NCBI RefSeq assembly: GCF_000286455.1
Contig: NZ_ALKG01000064.1
Span: 1-49,548, forward strand
Reading direction: 5' to 3'
From: Selenomonas sp. FOBRC6
Lineage (GTDB): Bacteria; Bacillota; Negativicutes; Selenomonadales; Selenomonadaceae
DNA length: 49,548 nucleotides
Shown: positions 34,997-43,568 of the stretch, piece after piece
Layout of the letters: each line of letters starts with the position of its first letter
Position numbering within the stretch: position 1 is the first letter of the stretch
Translations under genes and position numbers: made by a program
The notes under the pieces: model-generated
Told to the model about the DNA's origin: nothing
The model's input: the letters and a program-made list of their open reading frames with translations, nothing else
Database searches by the model: none

Positions 34997-36103
34997 CTAA
35001 AACAGCAGTTTTTGCCGCCGCAGCTGAATGTTCAGCAGAATGGCGATTGCCATGATATTCGTCGTGAGCGAGCTCACGCCGTAGCTCATGAGCGGCAGCG
35101 GTATGCCCGTAACGGGCATGATGCCCATCGTCATGCCGACGTTGACGAGCACGTGGAACGCAATCATCGAGGTGATGCCGACCGCGAGCAGCCTGCCGAA
35201 CGTATCGCTCGCATCCTGCGCGATCTTGATGCCGCGCCAGAGCACGATGAGATAGAGCAGCAGCAGAACCGCACAGCCGACGAAGCCGAGCTCCTCCCCC
35301 ACGACGGAGAAGATGAAGTCCGTGTGATTCTCCGGCAGGAAGTTCAGCTGACTCTGCGTCCCGCCGAAGAGCCCCTTGCCAAAGAGCAGCCCCGACCCGA
35401 TTGCAATCTTCGACTGGATGATGTGATAGCCCGCGCCGAGCGGATCGACATTCGGATCCATGAAGACCATGATACGCATCTTCTGATAGTCCTTCAGAAA
35501 GTGCCAGAGCACAGGCATAGCCGCAAGTCCGAGCCCGAAGATGCCGAAGAGGATGCGCAGGCGAATCCCTGCGACAAACACCATGCCAAAGAAAATCGCA
35601 AGAAAGACGAGCGATGTTCCAAGGTCGGGCTGCTTTAGGACGAGCAGGAAGGGAACGAGCACATAGCCGGCAACAGGGGCAAGGTCACTGAGTGACTGTA
35701 TCTTCCCGCGCTTTTCCATCATCGCGGCGAGCGCAATGATCATGATGAGCTTTGAGAACTCCGATGGCTGTATGCTGATGGGGCCGAGTGCGATCCACCG
35801 CTGTGCGCCAAGCGCCGACTGCCCGACCAGCATAACGAGAATCAAGAGTATCAGGTTAAAGACATAGAAGTGGTTGCCGTAGCGCTGCAGTATCTTGTAG
35901 TCGAAATTCATCAGAAATGCAGCAAGCGCAATGTCGACAATGATGGATATACCTTGCCGCTGGACAAACCAGTAGCGCTCCTCACTCGGCGTATTGACAT
36001 GAGTCGCACTGCCGATGATGACGAGGCTCATGATGACGATTGCCGCCGCTGCCGCAATCAGAGTGAGATCCGTGCGGCGCAGAAGCCTCTTTGAGAGTAT
36101 CAT
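34997..36103 (-). CDS. rodA: Rod-shape SEDS glycosyltransferase RodA
   Basis: A 368-residue SEDS-family polymerase with about ten membrane helices. Conserved stretches include GAQRWIALGPISIQPSEFSK, LKQPDLGTSLVF and FLPENHTDFIFSVVGEELGF, which holds the catalytic Asp loop, and PLPLMSYGVSS. With PBP2 (mrdA, four genes upstream) it makes peptidoglycan during elongation. Its start overlaps the minE stop. Confidence 0.96.
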   Translation of the reverse strand: MILSKRLLRRTDLTLIAAAAAIVIMSLVIIGSATHVNTPSEERYWFVQRQGISIIVDIALAAFLMNFDYKILQRYGNHFYVFNLILLILVMLVGQSALGAQRWIALGPISIQPSEFSKLIMIIALAAMMEKRGKIQSLSDLAPVAGYVLVPFLLVLKQPDLGTSLVFLAIFFGMVFVAGIRLRILFGIFGLGLAAMPVLWHFLKDYQKMRIMVFMDPNVDPLGAGYHIIQSKIAIGSGLLFGKGLFGGTQSQLNFLPENHTDFIFSVVGEELGFVGCAVLLLLYLIVLWRGIKIAQDASDTFGRLLAVGITSMIAFHVLVNVGMTMGIMPVTGIPLPLMSYGVSSLTTNIMAIAILLNIQLRRQKLLF

Positions 36104-36387
36104 CGCCTGCGCCTTGACAGATCGCTGCCGCCGTGCTGAACGCTCACCACGGGAATGTTGACAACGAGCGCCATCGTGTCATTTTCATTTTCAAGCGCAA
36201 ATTCCATCTCGCGCGTATCGATATACATGTACTTCGAGATCACCTGAATGATCTCCGCACGCATATTGTCCATGATCTCCGGCGAGACATTCGCCCGATC
36301 ATTGATGATGACAAGCTGGAGCCGGCGGCGCGCAACCTCGCCGGAACTTTCCTTCTTCCCGAGAAGCCTTTTCAGTGCCTCAATCAC
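36100..36387 (-). CDS. minE: Cell division topological factor MinE
   Basis: A 95-residue protein with the anti-MinCD helix ARRRLQLVIINDRA, then EIIQVISKYMYID and the dimer strand MEFALENENDTMALVVNIPV. MinE drives MinCD off the membrane at midcell. The membrane-targeting N-terminus MIEALKRLLGKKE is visible. Presence of MinE indicates pole-to-pole oscillation instead of DivIVA-only positioning. Confidence 0.95.
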   Translation of the reverse strand: MIEALKRLLGKKESSGEVARRRLQLVIINDRANVSPEIMDNMRAEIIQVISKYMYIDTREMEFALENENDTMALVVNIPVVSVQHGGSDLSRRRR

Positions 36388-36399
36388 GCCAAGCCCCCC

Positions 36400-37194
36400 T
36401 TACTTTTTCCCAAAGAGCTTGCCCTTGATCGTCTCCCAGAGACTTTCCTTCGCAAGCTCACGGAACGGAATCTCCTCACCCGAGAGGCGACCAACCACAT
36501 CGAGATACGCCTGCCCTGCGGGGGAGTCCGGCATCGTCACGCACGGTTCGCCGCGGTTCGTGCTCGTCACAACCATCTCATCATCGGGAATCTGCCCAAC
36601 ACAGGTGACCGACAGAATCTCGTCGATGTCGTCCATATCGAGCATATCGCCCTTTTCGATCATCTTCGGGCGGATGCGATTGACCACGAGGCGGATGTCC
36701 TCCTTGTCTGCGCGGCCGAGCTCGCCGATGATCTTGTCCGCATCACGCACAGCGGAGATCTCCGGCATCGTTACAACGATCGCCGTATCTGCGGCCGCAA
36801 TCGCCGTCTTAAAGCCCTGCTCGATACCAGCAGGACAGTCGATGATGATGACATCATAGGAGCGGCGCAGCTCCTCGCAGAGCGCGGCAAGCTCCTCGGG
36901 ATTCACTGCGCTCTTATCCTTGACCTGAGAGGTCGGCAGGAGGAAGAGCGAGTCGTACTTCTTATGACGCACGAGCGCCTTCTTGTACGGCACGCGCCCC
37001 GAGGTAACATCGACCAGATCGTACATAATGCGATTCTCGAGTCCCAGCAGAAGATCGAGATTGCGCAGTCCCGTATCGGTATCGATGAGGACAACGCTCT
37101 TGCCGCGCATGGCAAATCCAACGCCCAAGTTCGCCGTCGTCGTTGTCTTTCCAACGCCTCCTTTGCCCGATGTCACCACATAGATTTCACTCAT
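36400..37194 (-). CDS. minD: Septum site-determining ATPase MinD
   Basis: A 264-residue ParA-type ATPase with the deviant Walker A SGKGGVGKTTTTAN, switch region and DCPAGIEQGFKTAI. The C-terminal amphipathic helix SLWETIKGKLFGKK gives ATP-dependent membrane binding. It carries MinC and is cycled by MinE, encoded 12 bases downstream. In LIDTDTGLRNLD, Thr replaces the more common Ile/Ala positions, a minor variation. Confidence 0.97.
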   Translation of the reverse strand: MSEIYVVTSGKGGVGKTTTTANLGVGFAMRGKSVVLIDTDTGLRNLDLLLGLENRIMYDLVDVTSGRVPYKKALVRHKKYDSLFLLPTSQVKDKSAVNPEELAALCEELRRSYDVIIIDCPAGIEQGFKTAIAAADTAIVVTMPEISAVRDADKIIGELGRADKEDIRLVVNRIRPKMIEKGDMLDMDDIDEILSVTCVGQIPDDEMVVTSTNRGEPCVTMPDSPAGQAYLDVVGRLSGEEIPFRELAKESLWETIKGKLFGKK

Positions 37195-37203
37195 ATTTCG
37201 AAC

Positions 37204-37854
37204 CTACCTCTCTATTGGCTCAATGACAATCTGACCATCCTTCACATAGGCACGCTCTGCCTTGCCGGAGTCCTCCGGCTCATCCGGCGGACGCGCGACA
37301 TAGTTCGCAATGCGAATCTGCGTCGGCATCAGATGATCTGCAATAATAAATGCGGTCGAATCCCCCGCAGCACCCGCATGCACGACACCGCGGCAGGTGC
37401 CGCGAATATCCACGCTGCCGCCCGCCGTGATCTGCGCGCCGGGGTTGACATTGCCAAAGACAATGACAGAGCCCTCCGTCTCCACCGCCTGACCGCCGCG
37501 CAGTGTCTTGTCAACGACAAGCATACGCTGCAGTTCCGGTGTGTCCGCCTCCTCCGACTTTGCCGGAACGGACGGAGACTTCTCGGACACAGGTGCAGGA
37601 GACTCGGCAGGCTCCGGCTTTGCCAAGCGGCAGATCAGCCCATGCGTCCGAAAAAATTCCTGCATCTCGGCAAGTTCCTCTTTCGCAAAGCGATCTCTTG
37701 GAACGCGCACAAGCGTACCGCGCAGAAAGAATCCCGCGCCCGACTCCAGTTTCCTGTCGAGCTCCTCCATAATCTCCGAAAAGGGCATATCCTCCGGGAA
37801 GCCGAGTATGAGTCCGCCATTTTCCCCTTTGATCTTGATCTTATCCTCACTCAT
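37204..37854 (-). CDS. minC: Septum site-determining protein MinC
   Basis: A 216-residue FtsZ-polymerisation inhibitor. The N-terminal domain (about 1-85) is followed by a Pro/Ser-rich linker and the beta-helical C-terminal domain with GGQAVETEGSVIVFGNVNPGAQ and GTCRGVVHAGAAGD. The C-domain dimerises and binds MinD. It starts nine bases after mrdA. Confidence 0.95.
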   Translation of the reverse strand: MSEDKIKIKGENGGLILGFPEDMPFSEIMEELDRKLESGAGFFLRGTLVRVPRDRFAKEELAEMQEFFRTHGLICRLAKPEPAESPAPVSEKSPSVPAKSEEADTPELQRMLVVDKTLRGGQAVETEGSVIVFGNVNPGAQITAGGSVDIRGTCRGVVHAGAAGDSTAFIIADHLMPTQIRIANYVARPPDEPEDSGKAERAYVKDGQIVIEPIER

Positions 37855-37863
37855 TTGAATCCC

Positions 37864-39654
37864 TCACTTCTTCCCTGCATCCTGCGGGACGCGATCCAGC
37901 CGAAAGGCAGCCTCCATGATCCTACGCCCGATCGGCACAGCCGACAGCGAACCGAATCCGCCCTGTTCCACGATGACCGCAACGACAATCGTCGGATTCG
38001 CATAGGGTCCGTACGCCACGAACCAACCGTGATCGCGGCCCTGCGAATTCTCCGCCGTGCCCGTTTTGCCCGCGATGTCGATTGGAAAGCCGGCGAACAC
38101 GCCCGCCGCCGTACCGATCTTTGTAACGCTGTGAAGGCCCTCCTGCACATTACGGATCACGGACCGACTGACATCCAGCTCCGAGAGGAGCTTCGGCTGG
38201 AACTCGCGTACCGTATTCCCGTTCACATCCACAATGCGCTGAACGAGATGTGGCTGATAGCGCTTGCCGTTTGCCGCAATCTCCCCCATCACCATTGCCG
38301 CCTGCAAGGGGGTCACGAGGTTGAACCCCTGCCCGATCGCCGCATCGAACGTCTCGGAGAGATACCACTCGCCGTCCTCGTAGTTGTCCGCCTTGTACTT
38401 GCGGTTCGGCACAAGCCCCTCCGCCTCATACGGGAGATCTATACCTGTCCGCGCGCCCAACCCAAACATCCGTGCATAGCGCTCGATGGCATCGACACCA
38501 AGACGGTTGCCCATCTCGTAGAAGTAGACATTGTCCGAATGTGCCATCGCCTCTTGGAAATTGATCCAGCCAAGAGCCTCGCCGCCCGCATTCGTCTTTG
38601 GGATGATCCAATGGTGACCGGAATCGAAAATCTTTTCCTGCGGCGTCACCTTGTGCTCGGCGAGTGCCGCCGTACCCGTCACAATCTTAAACGTCGAGCC
38701 GGGAGGATACTCACCCGTAATCGCCTTGTTGTCCATCGGGTGATAAGGATTGTTGTTCAGCGCATTCCAATTCACCGTCGATATGCCGCCCGCAAAGAGA
38801 TTCGGATTGAACGCGGGGCGGCTGACCATCGCCAGCACCTCGCCTGTCTGCGGATTCATGACTACGGCGGCCGCGGCATTGGCGTGCACCAGCGCAAGCT
38901 GGGCATCTACCGCCTGCTCTGCCGCCTCCTGGAGATGCTTGTCAATCGTCAGGACGAGATCGTTGCCCGGCACAGGCGACTGCCGTCCGAGCAGCTGCAC
39001 GGGGCGCCCCGATACGTCCACCTCCACCTGATCACCGCCGTTGATGCCGCGCACTTCCTTGTCATAGACGCGCTCGAGCCCAAACTTGCCGATGATGTAG
39101 CCGGACTTATAACCCTCGTCCTTGCGTCGCTCGAGCTCCTCCTCGTTGATCTCGCTCACATAGCCAAAGACATGTGCCGCGTACTCTCCGTAAATATAGT
39201 CACGGATTGGCAGCACCTCGATCACAACGCCCGGATAGTCATCCTTCTGTTCCTCAATAATCGTCACGATATCCGGCAACACGTCAGTTTTGATACGAAT
39301 GGGATCGAAGCCGATATGTGCGTCAATCTTCTTTTGAATCTCCTCCACGGGTACATTGATGAGCTTTGATACGCGTGCAATCACCTCGGGTGAAATCGGC
39401 TCCGTCAGAGGAAGCAGCGATACCGCAAATCCGGGGCGATTCGTCACAAGCAGCTCTCCGTTGCGGTCATAGAATGTCCCGCGCGCCGCCTCCGCCGGTA
39501 TGATGCGGATGCGGTTGCCCTCGGCAAGACGCGCGTAAAGTTCACCGTCATAGACCTGCAGGTAGCCCGCCCGCCCGATGAGTACCGCAATGATGAGGAC
39601 GATCATCAGGCTGAGGAATTGCAGGCGCCCGCTGAAATCTTCATTTTCGTTCAC
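37864..39654 (-). CDS. mrdA: Penicillin-binding protein 2
   Basis: A 596-residue class B PBP with one N-terminal helix (about 13-31), a dimerisation domain and a transpeptidase domain. Active-site motifs are STFK in PPGSTFKIVTG, SDN in AHSDNVYFYEMG and KTG in IAGKTGTAENSQG. It crosslinks peptidoglycan with RodA during rod elongation and is a beta-lactam target. It lies between mreD and minC. Confidence 0.96.
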   Translation of the reverse strand: MNENEDFSGRLQFLSLMIVLIIAVLIGRAGYLQVYDGELYARLAEGNRIRIIPAEAARGTFYDRNGELLVTNRPGFAVSLLPLTEPISPEVIARVSKLINVPVEEIQKKIDAHIGFDPIRIKTDVLPDIVTIIEEQKDDYPGVVIEVLPIRDYIYGEYAAHVFGYVSEINEEELERRKDEGYKSGYIIGKFGLERVYDKEVRGINGGDQVEVDVSGRPVQLLGRQSPVPGNDLVLTIDKHLQEAAEQAVDAQLALVHANAAAAVVMNPQTGEVLAMVSRPAFNPNLFAGGISTVNWNALNNNPYHPMDNKAITGEYPPGSTFKIVTGTAALAEHKVTPQEKIFDSGHHWIIPKTNAGGEALGWINFQEAMAHSDNVYFYEMGNRLGVDAIERYARMFGLGARTGIDLPYEAEGLVPNRKYKADNYEDGEWYLSETFDAAIGQGFNLVTPLQAAMVMGEIAANGKRYQPHLVQRIVDVNGNTVREFQPKLLSELDVSRSVIRNVQEGLHSVTKIGTAAGVFAGFPIDIAGKTGTAENSQGRDHGWFVAYGPYANPTIVVAVIVEQGGFGSLSAVPIGRRIMEAAFRLDRVPQDAGKK

Positions 39655-39674
39655 AACTACACTCCGAGATTATC

Positions 39675-40172
39675 TTAACTCTCCCGATCACGTATCCGCT
39701 TGTCCAGATGGAACGTAGTCCAGTGGATTGGATATGCAAATATCAGCTGGAAGAGGAGCAGGATGAAGAGCACACGTCCCATATGCAGGAATGGATTGAA
39801 ATGATAACCAAGCAGATACACAATCAGCGCCGAAATCACATATTTTGCAAAGGTTGCCGCGATTGATGCCGTAATCGGCAGGAAAAACTGCTCCTTGAAC
39901 ACGCGGTCAGAGAACCGCCCGAAAAAGAGCCCGATCAGCGTCAACGTGAATGCATGCAACCCGAAGAACGAGCCGATGCTGAGATCCTCCATGAGCCCCA
40001 ATGCAAAACCAATGAATCCGCCCCACGCGCTGCCGCGCAGAAAGGCATAGGAAACTGTCGCCAGAAGGAGCAGATCGGGAACGACACCGTACACGGCGAT
40101 GAGCGGCAGGAAGGAGAATTGAAGCACAAAGAGAGCGATAAAGAATACGATAAAAAATCTATATCTCTTCAC
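39675..40172 (-). CDS. mreD: Rod shape-determining protein MreD
   Basis: A 165-residue, very hydrophobic protein with about five membrane helices and the MreD segment GFALGLMEDLSIGSFFGLHA. It belongs to the elongasome scaffold. The start overlaps the mreC stop (ATGA). Confidence 0.92.
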   Translation of the reverse strand: MKRYRFFIVFFIALFVLQFSFLPLIAVYGVVPDLLLLATVSYAFLRGSAWGGFIGFALGLMEDLSIGSFFGLHAFTLTLIGLFFGRFSDRVFKEQFFLPITASIAATFAKYVISALIVYLLGYHFNPFLHMGRVLFILLLFQLIFAYPIHWTTFHLDKRIRDRES

Positions 40173-41110
40173 TGCCCCGCCGCCTTTGCCTGTGATGCAG
40201 AGATCTGTGCCGCAGCCGCCGCCCCCGGGCTGAGCGGTGCGGGCTGAATCGGTGCCGGCGGTGCCTCACGCGATGCCATGATGATCGCCACATCCTCGAG
40301 CCGCTGGAAATCCACCGCCGTCTCGATAAGCGCAACCTTGAGCAGCCCAGTGTCATCGCTGTGCTGCGAGACGATCTGTCCCACGGGAATCCCCTTCGGA
40401 TAGATGCCGCCGAAGCCCGAGGTAATGACGGTATCGCCGTCCTGCACATCCGCATTGCGCGGGATGTTGACCATCTGCGGCATATAGGGGTTGTCCATCG
40501 TCCCCGTGACAATGCCCGTCACACGGGACTCCGTCCGCTGCACAAGCGTACCGACGGAGGAGCGCACATCGAGGATTAGCTGTACCTTGGACGAGAGCGG
40601 CGCAACCTCCGTCACGCGCCCCACGAGTCCCTTGCCCGTGACGACAGGCATATTTTCGCGCACACCATCCTTCGAGCCGCGATCCACGACGATCGTGCTC
40701 GTCCAGAGCACGGCGTCCCGCCCGATCACACGCGCGGCAAGGAGATCAAACTGCTGCGCCGATTGCTTGTACGCGAGGAGTTCCCGCAGGCGCGCATTCT
40801 CCGCCGCGTATTCCTCCGCCATCGTATTCTGCTGACGCAGCTGCTCGATCTCACTTTTGAGCATCTTATTCTGCTCATGTACCGTAGCGATTTCCCACAG
40901 ATTCGACGTGACATGCCGAATCTGCTGCCCCGCATAGGAGAACACCATCTCAAACGGGGCAAGCACTGTACCCACCGTATTCGTCGACGCAGTCGCCTGA
41001 AAGCGGCCGCGTGCAGCAAAGAAAATGACGCAGAAAAGAGCGAGCAGAACGAAAAGCAGTGCCCAGATCTTGCGTCCCGCCTGCCTTGCCCGTCCGATTC
41101 GGTCGATCAT
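40169..41110 (-). CDS. mreC: Rod shape-determining protein MreC
   Basis: A 313-residue bitopic protein: membrane helix at about 14-33, a coiled coil (about 65-110, [20 protein letters not shown]) and a beta-rich extracytoplasmic domain with [11 protein letters not shown] and [20 protein letters not shown]. The Ala/Pro-rich C-terminal tail is variable. MreC activates PBP2-RodA. It overlaps both mreB and mreD by four bases. Confidence 0.95.
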   Translation of the reverse strand: MIDRIGRARQAGRKIWALLFVLLALFCVIFFAARGRFQATASTNTVGTVLAPFEMVFSYAGQQIRHVTSNLWEIATVHEQNKMLKSEIEQLRQQNTMAEEYAAENARLRELLAYKQSAQQFDLLAARVIGRDAVLWTSTIVVDRGSKDGVRENMPVVTGKGLVGRVTEVAPLSSKVQLILDVRSSVGTLVQRTESRVTGIVTGTMDNPYMPQMVNIPRNADVQDGDTVITSGFGGIYPKGIPVGQIVSQHSDDTGLLKVALIETAVDFQRLEDVAIIMASREAPPAPIQPAPLSPGAAAAAQISASQAKAAGQ

Positions 41111-42141
41111 TGCTTCAATTTCTTCGAGGACATAACGACACTCTTGAGGAGCCCAATGTTCTCAAGCGTACGCCCTGTCCCCTCGCCGACACAGGAGAGC
41201 GCATCCTCGGACACGAGCACAGGCATGCCCGTCTCATGCGAGAGCAGCTTGTCCAGATTCATGAGAAGCGCGCCGCCGCCCGTCATCATGATGCCGTGAT
41301 CCATGACATCCGCCGCGAGTTCGGGCGGCGTCTTCTCGAGCGTGCCCTTCACAGCGTCGATGATCTTGTAGATCGGCTCGTTCAGCGCCTCACGGATCTC
41401 CTTCGCATGGATTGTCAGTGTCTTCGGTAGACCGCTCACGAGATCGCGTCCGCGGATGTCCATCGTGCGATCCGTATCGGGTGTCACAATCGCCGTTCCG
41501 ACCGTGATCTTGATCTCCTCCGCCGTGCGCTCGCCGATCATGAGATTATACATGCGCTTGATGTACTGCACAATCGACGAATCCATCTCATCGCCGCCGA
41601 TGCGGATGGAACGGCTCGTCACGATGCCGCCGAGCGAGATGACCGCAATCTCTGTCGTGCCGCCGCCGATGTCGACAACCATGCTTCCCGTTGCCTCCTC
41701 CACAGGAAGCCCTGCACCGATTGCAGCTGCCATCGGCTCCTCAATCAGATATGCCTCACGCGCGCCTGCCTGCTGTGCCGCATCGATGACCGCACGCTTT
41801 TCGACCTCCGTCACGCCCGATGGAACGCCGACCACAACGCGCGGACGTACGAACGACTTCGAGCGCATTGCCTTGCGGATGAAGTATTTCAGCATCGCCT
41901 GCGTCACATCGAAATCCGCAATAACGCCGTCCTTCATCGGACGAATCGCGACGATGTTGCCGGGCGTGCGCCCGATCATCTGCTTGGCTTCCTCACCCAC
42001 CGCGAGCACATCACCCGAATCACTCTTTATCGCAACAACGGACGGCTCGCGCAGGACAATGCCGCGCCCCTTCACATGCACCAGTGTATTCGCCGTACCG
42101 AGGTCAATCCCCATATCGTGTCCGCCAAAAAGACCAAACAT
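41107..42141 (-). CDS. mreB: Rod shape-determining actin homologue MreB
   Basis: A 344-residue actin-fold protein with phosphate loops [20 protein letters not shown] in part and [18 protein letters not shown], plus IAAIGAGLP-like [15 protein letters not shown]. It polymerises at the membrane and directs elongation synthesis. It heads the shape/division cluster. An extended -10 (TGCTATACT at 42223-42231, minus strand) lies about 80 bases upstream. Confidence 0.97.
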   Translation of the reverse strand: MFGLFGGHDMGIDLGTANTLVHVKGRGIVLREPSVVAIKSDSGDVLAVGEEAKQMIGRTPGNIVAIRPMKDGVIADFDVTQAMLKYFIRKAMRSKSFVRPRVVVGVPSGVTEVEKRAVIDAAQQAGAREAYLIEEPMAAAIGAGLPVEEATGSMVVDIGGGTTEIAVISLGGIVTSRSIRIGGDEMDSSIVQYIKRMYNLMIGERTAEEIKITVGTAIVTPDTDRTMDIRGRDLVSGLPKTLTIHAKEIREALNEPIYKIIDAVKGTLEKTPPELAADVMDHGIMMTGGGALLMNLDKLLSHETGMPVLVSEDALSCVGEGTGRTLENIGLLKSVVMSSKKLKQ

Positions 42142-42222
42142 TGTAAGTGGAGTCTCCTTCCATCATCTGAGATGTATACGTTCTATAATTCCATATGCAC
42201 AGTCCTTGAAACGTGCAGAATC

Positions 42223-42231
42223 AGTATAGCA
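42223..42231 (-). promoter_or_regulatory. Extended -10 element of mreB
   Basis: TGCTATACT on the minus strand upstream of mreB, with only a weak -35 match. The rest of the 259-base divergent region up to the SpeD-like gene holds the opposite promoter and no other feature I can support. Confidence 0.45.
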
Positions 42232-42333
42232 TAAGCGCGTTTATTTTTCCATGAGATTTTATGAGGAAAACGATTGGAGCACCATCCCTCCTGCACTTCT
42301 TTCATCTTATTTAGGACAATTTAACCAGATTCC

Positions 42334-42362
42334 TTGACGGGGGCGGCGCTTTCCTCTATAAT
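42334..42362 (+). promoter_or_regulatory. Promoter of the SpeD-like gene
   Basis: TTGACG (42334-42339) and TATAAT (42357-42362) with a 17-base spacer, 38 bases before the start codon. This is one of the best sigma-70-type promoters in the window. Confidence 0.8.
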
Positions 42363-42400
42363 GAGATTAAGAATGTGCACTGTAAAGGAGACGGAAGCGA

Positions 42401-42859
42401 ATGGACATTCAATCAAGGTTGCTGACAGTGGATTTTTATAATTGCAAAGCCGATAAATGCACCGATGAAGAAGCGCTCCGCGCCAAGGTCTCCGCAGCCC
42501 TCAGAGAGCTCGATCTCGTGCCCCTGCAGATCATCAGCGACGTGCAGGAGAGTGGGCACATCTCCCTGATGGCGCTCCTGCAGGACGGACACCTCGCGCT
42601 ACACGTCCATCCCGAACTGCGTCATGTCTCGCTCGATATCTACCTCTGCGCAGAGGATGCCGCACTCGACCCGATTGCGCGGACGATGCGCAGGGCATTC
42701 CAGCCCGAGAAGACCAAGACGACCCATCTGCGGCGCGGCGACTTCCGCTCCCCCACAGAGATCCGACCCAAGACCACGACGCGCGTCGCCCCGATCCGCA
42801 AGATCAAGAGCACGGGCGCGAAGGTCATCCGCATCCTCGCACGGAGGAACCGCGGATAA
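42401..42859 (+). CDS. SpeD-like protein lacking the pyruvoyl serine
   Basis: A 152-residue homologue of AdoMet decarboxylase. Residues 1-110 follow the SpeD fold; positions matching Thermotoga SpeD Ser55, His68 and Cys83 are kept (Ser55, His68 in HLALHVHPE, Cys83 in YLCAED), but the Glu-Ser cleavage pair is Asp62-Gly63. Without Ser63 no pyruvoyl group can form, so normal decarboxylation is not expected. Residues 112-152 are a strongly basic tail absent from SpeD. No other polyamine gene is nearby. A binding, regulatory or new catalytic role is possible. Confidence 0.75.
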   Translation: MDIQSRLLTVDFYNCKADKCTDEEALRAKVSAALRELDLVPLQIISDVQESGHISLMALLQDGHLALHVHPELRHVSLDIYLCAEDAALDPIARTMRRAFQPEKTKTTHLRRGDFRSPTEIRPKTTTRVAPIRKIKSTGAKVIRILARRNRG

Positions 42860-42870
42860 CAGAATACGTG

Positions 42871-42914
42871 AAAAAGTGACATGTACCGAATACGCGGCGC
42901 ATGTCACTTTTTTT
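42871..42914. terminator. Bidirectional terminator between SpeD-like gene and perR
   Basis: AAAAAGTGACATG (42871-42883) pairs with CATGTCACTTTTT (42900-42912), with T runs on both strands, between the two convergent genes. Confidence 0.9.
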
Positions 42915-42925
42915 GTGCGATATGT

Positions 42926-43378
42926 TCAATTTTTTACCGCATTCGCCTCTTGGCACTGCGGACAGTAGCCGAAGAAATACATCTGTTGCGAGACAATGCG
43001 ATAGCCCGTCACAGACGCAACATTCTTGTCGAGAGACGGGAGCGATGCAATGGGCACGTCCGCAACCTTGTCGCACGCAATACAACGCACATGCGGATGC
43101 GCGGAGATATCTGCGTCATAGCGGAATGCCTCCTCGCCCACGTTCAGCTCACGCACAATGCCGATCTCACAGAACGCATCAAGCGACTTGTAGACCGTGG
43201 CAAGACTCATCGTCGGATAGTTCGGACGCAGCTCCTTATAGAGAGCTTCCGCCGTCGGATGCTCCTCCGTCGCCGCGAGTGCGGCATAGACGGCAAGGCG
43301 CTGCGGCGTCACCTTTTTCTTGTTCTGCCGCAGAATATCCGTGACCTCATTCAATGTCAGCATCATCTGTTCTCGCAT
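42926..43378 (-). CDS. Fur-family peroxide/metal regulator, PerR-like
   Basis: A 150-residue Fur protein: N-terminal winged helix with KVTPQRLAVYAAL and LATVYKSLDAF, the metal site RYDADISAHPHVRC and two CxxC pairs (CIAC, CPQC) for structural zinc. The HPHVRC and Asp-containing segments resemble PerR, which senses peroxide by His oxidation. A Fur or Zur role cannot be excluded. It is monocistronic with its own promoter. Confidence 0.85.
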   Translation of the reverse strand: MREQMMLTLNEVTDILRQNKKKVTPQRLAVYAALAATEEHPTAEALYKELRPNYPTMSLATVYKSLDAFCEIGIVRELNVGEEAFRYDADISAHPHVRCIACDKVADVPIASLPSLDKNVASVTGYRIVSQQMYFFGYCPQCQEANAVKN

Positions 43379-43433
43379 AATTATTCCTACTTTACTCTTT
43401 TACTAAATCTAAAATCATTATTATTTATGTATT

Positions 43434-43462
43434 ATAATACTCTATCCGAAAACTCCTGTCAA
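43434..43462 (-). promoter_or_regulatory. Promoter of the PerR-like gene
   Basis: TTGACA (43457-43462) and TATTAT (43434-43439) on the minus strand with 17 bases between. The -10 region is AT-rich (TATTATAATAC) and could overlap a PerR-type box for autoregulation, but no clean palindrome is seen. Confidence 0.7.
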
Positions 43463-43504
43463 TAGTCCTGTGATATTCCTTCTATATAAATTATCTGCTT
43501 CCTT

Positions 43505-43532
43505 TTGCACGGCTTGAAAATCATGCTATAAT
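43505..43532 (+). promoter_or_regulatory. Promoter of tex
   Basis: TTGCAC (43505-43510) and TATAAT (43527-43532) with a 16-base spacer, about 37 bases before the tex start codon. Confidence 0.7.
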
Positions 43533-43568
43533 GAGGGGCGTTGACAACAAGAAGAAAGGTTTGATTCC

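Noticed and set aside
36133-39369. A 1078-codon open frame antisense to minE, minD, minC and mrdA
   Set aside because: It lies opposite well-identified genes, is dominated by Arg, His, Leu and Asp from reverse-complemented GC-rich codons, and shows no domain. Similar antisense frames oppose rel, the M24 peptidase, tgt and secD.
43411-43440. PerR box in the AT-rich perR promoter
   Set aside because: The region is AT-rich and suggestive, but no inverted repeat close to the PerR consensus is present at sufficient quality.
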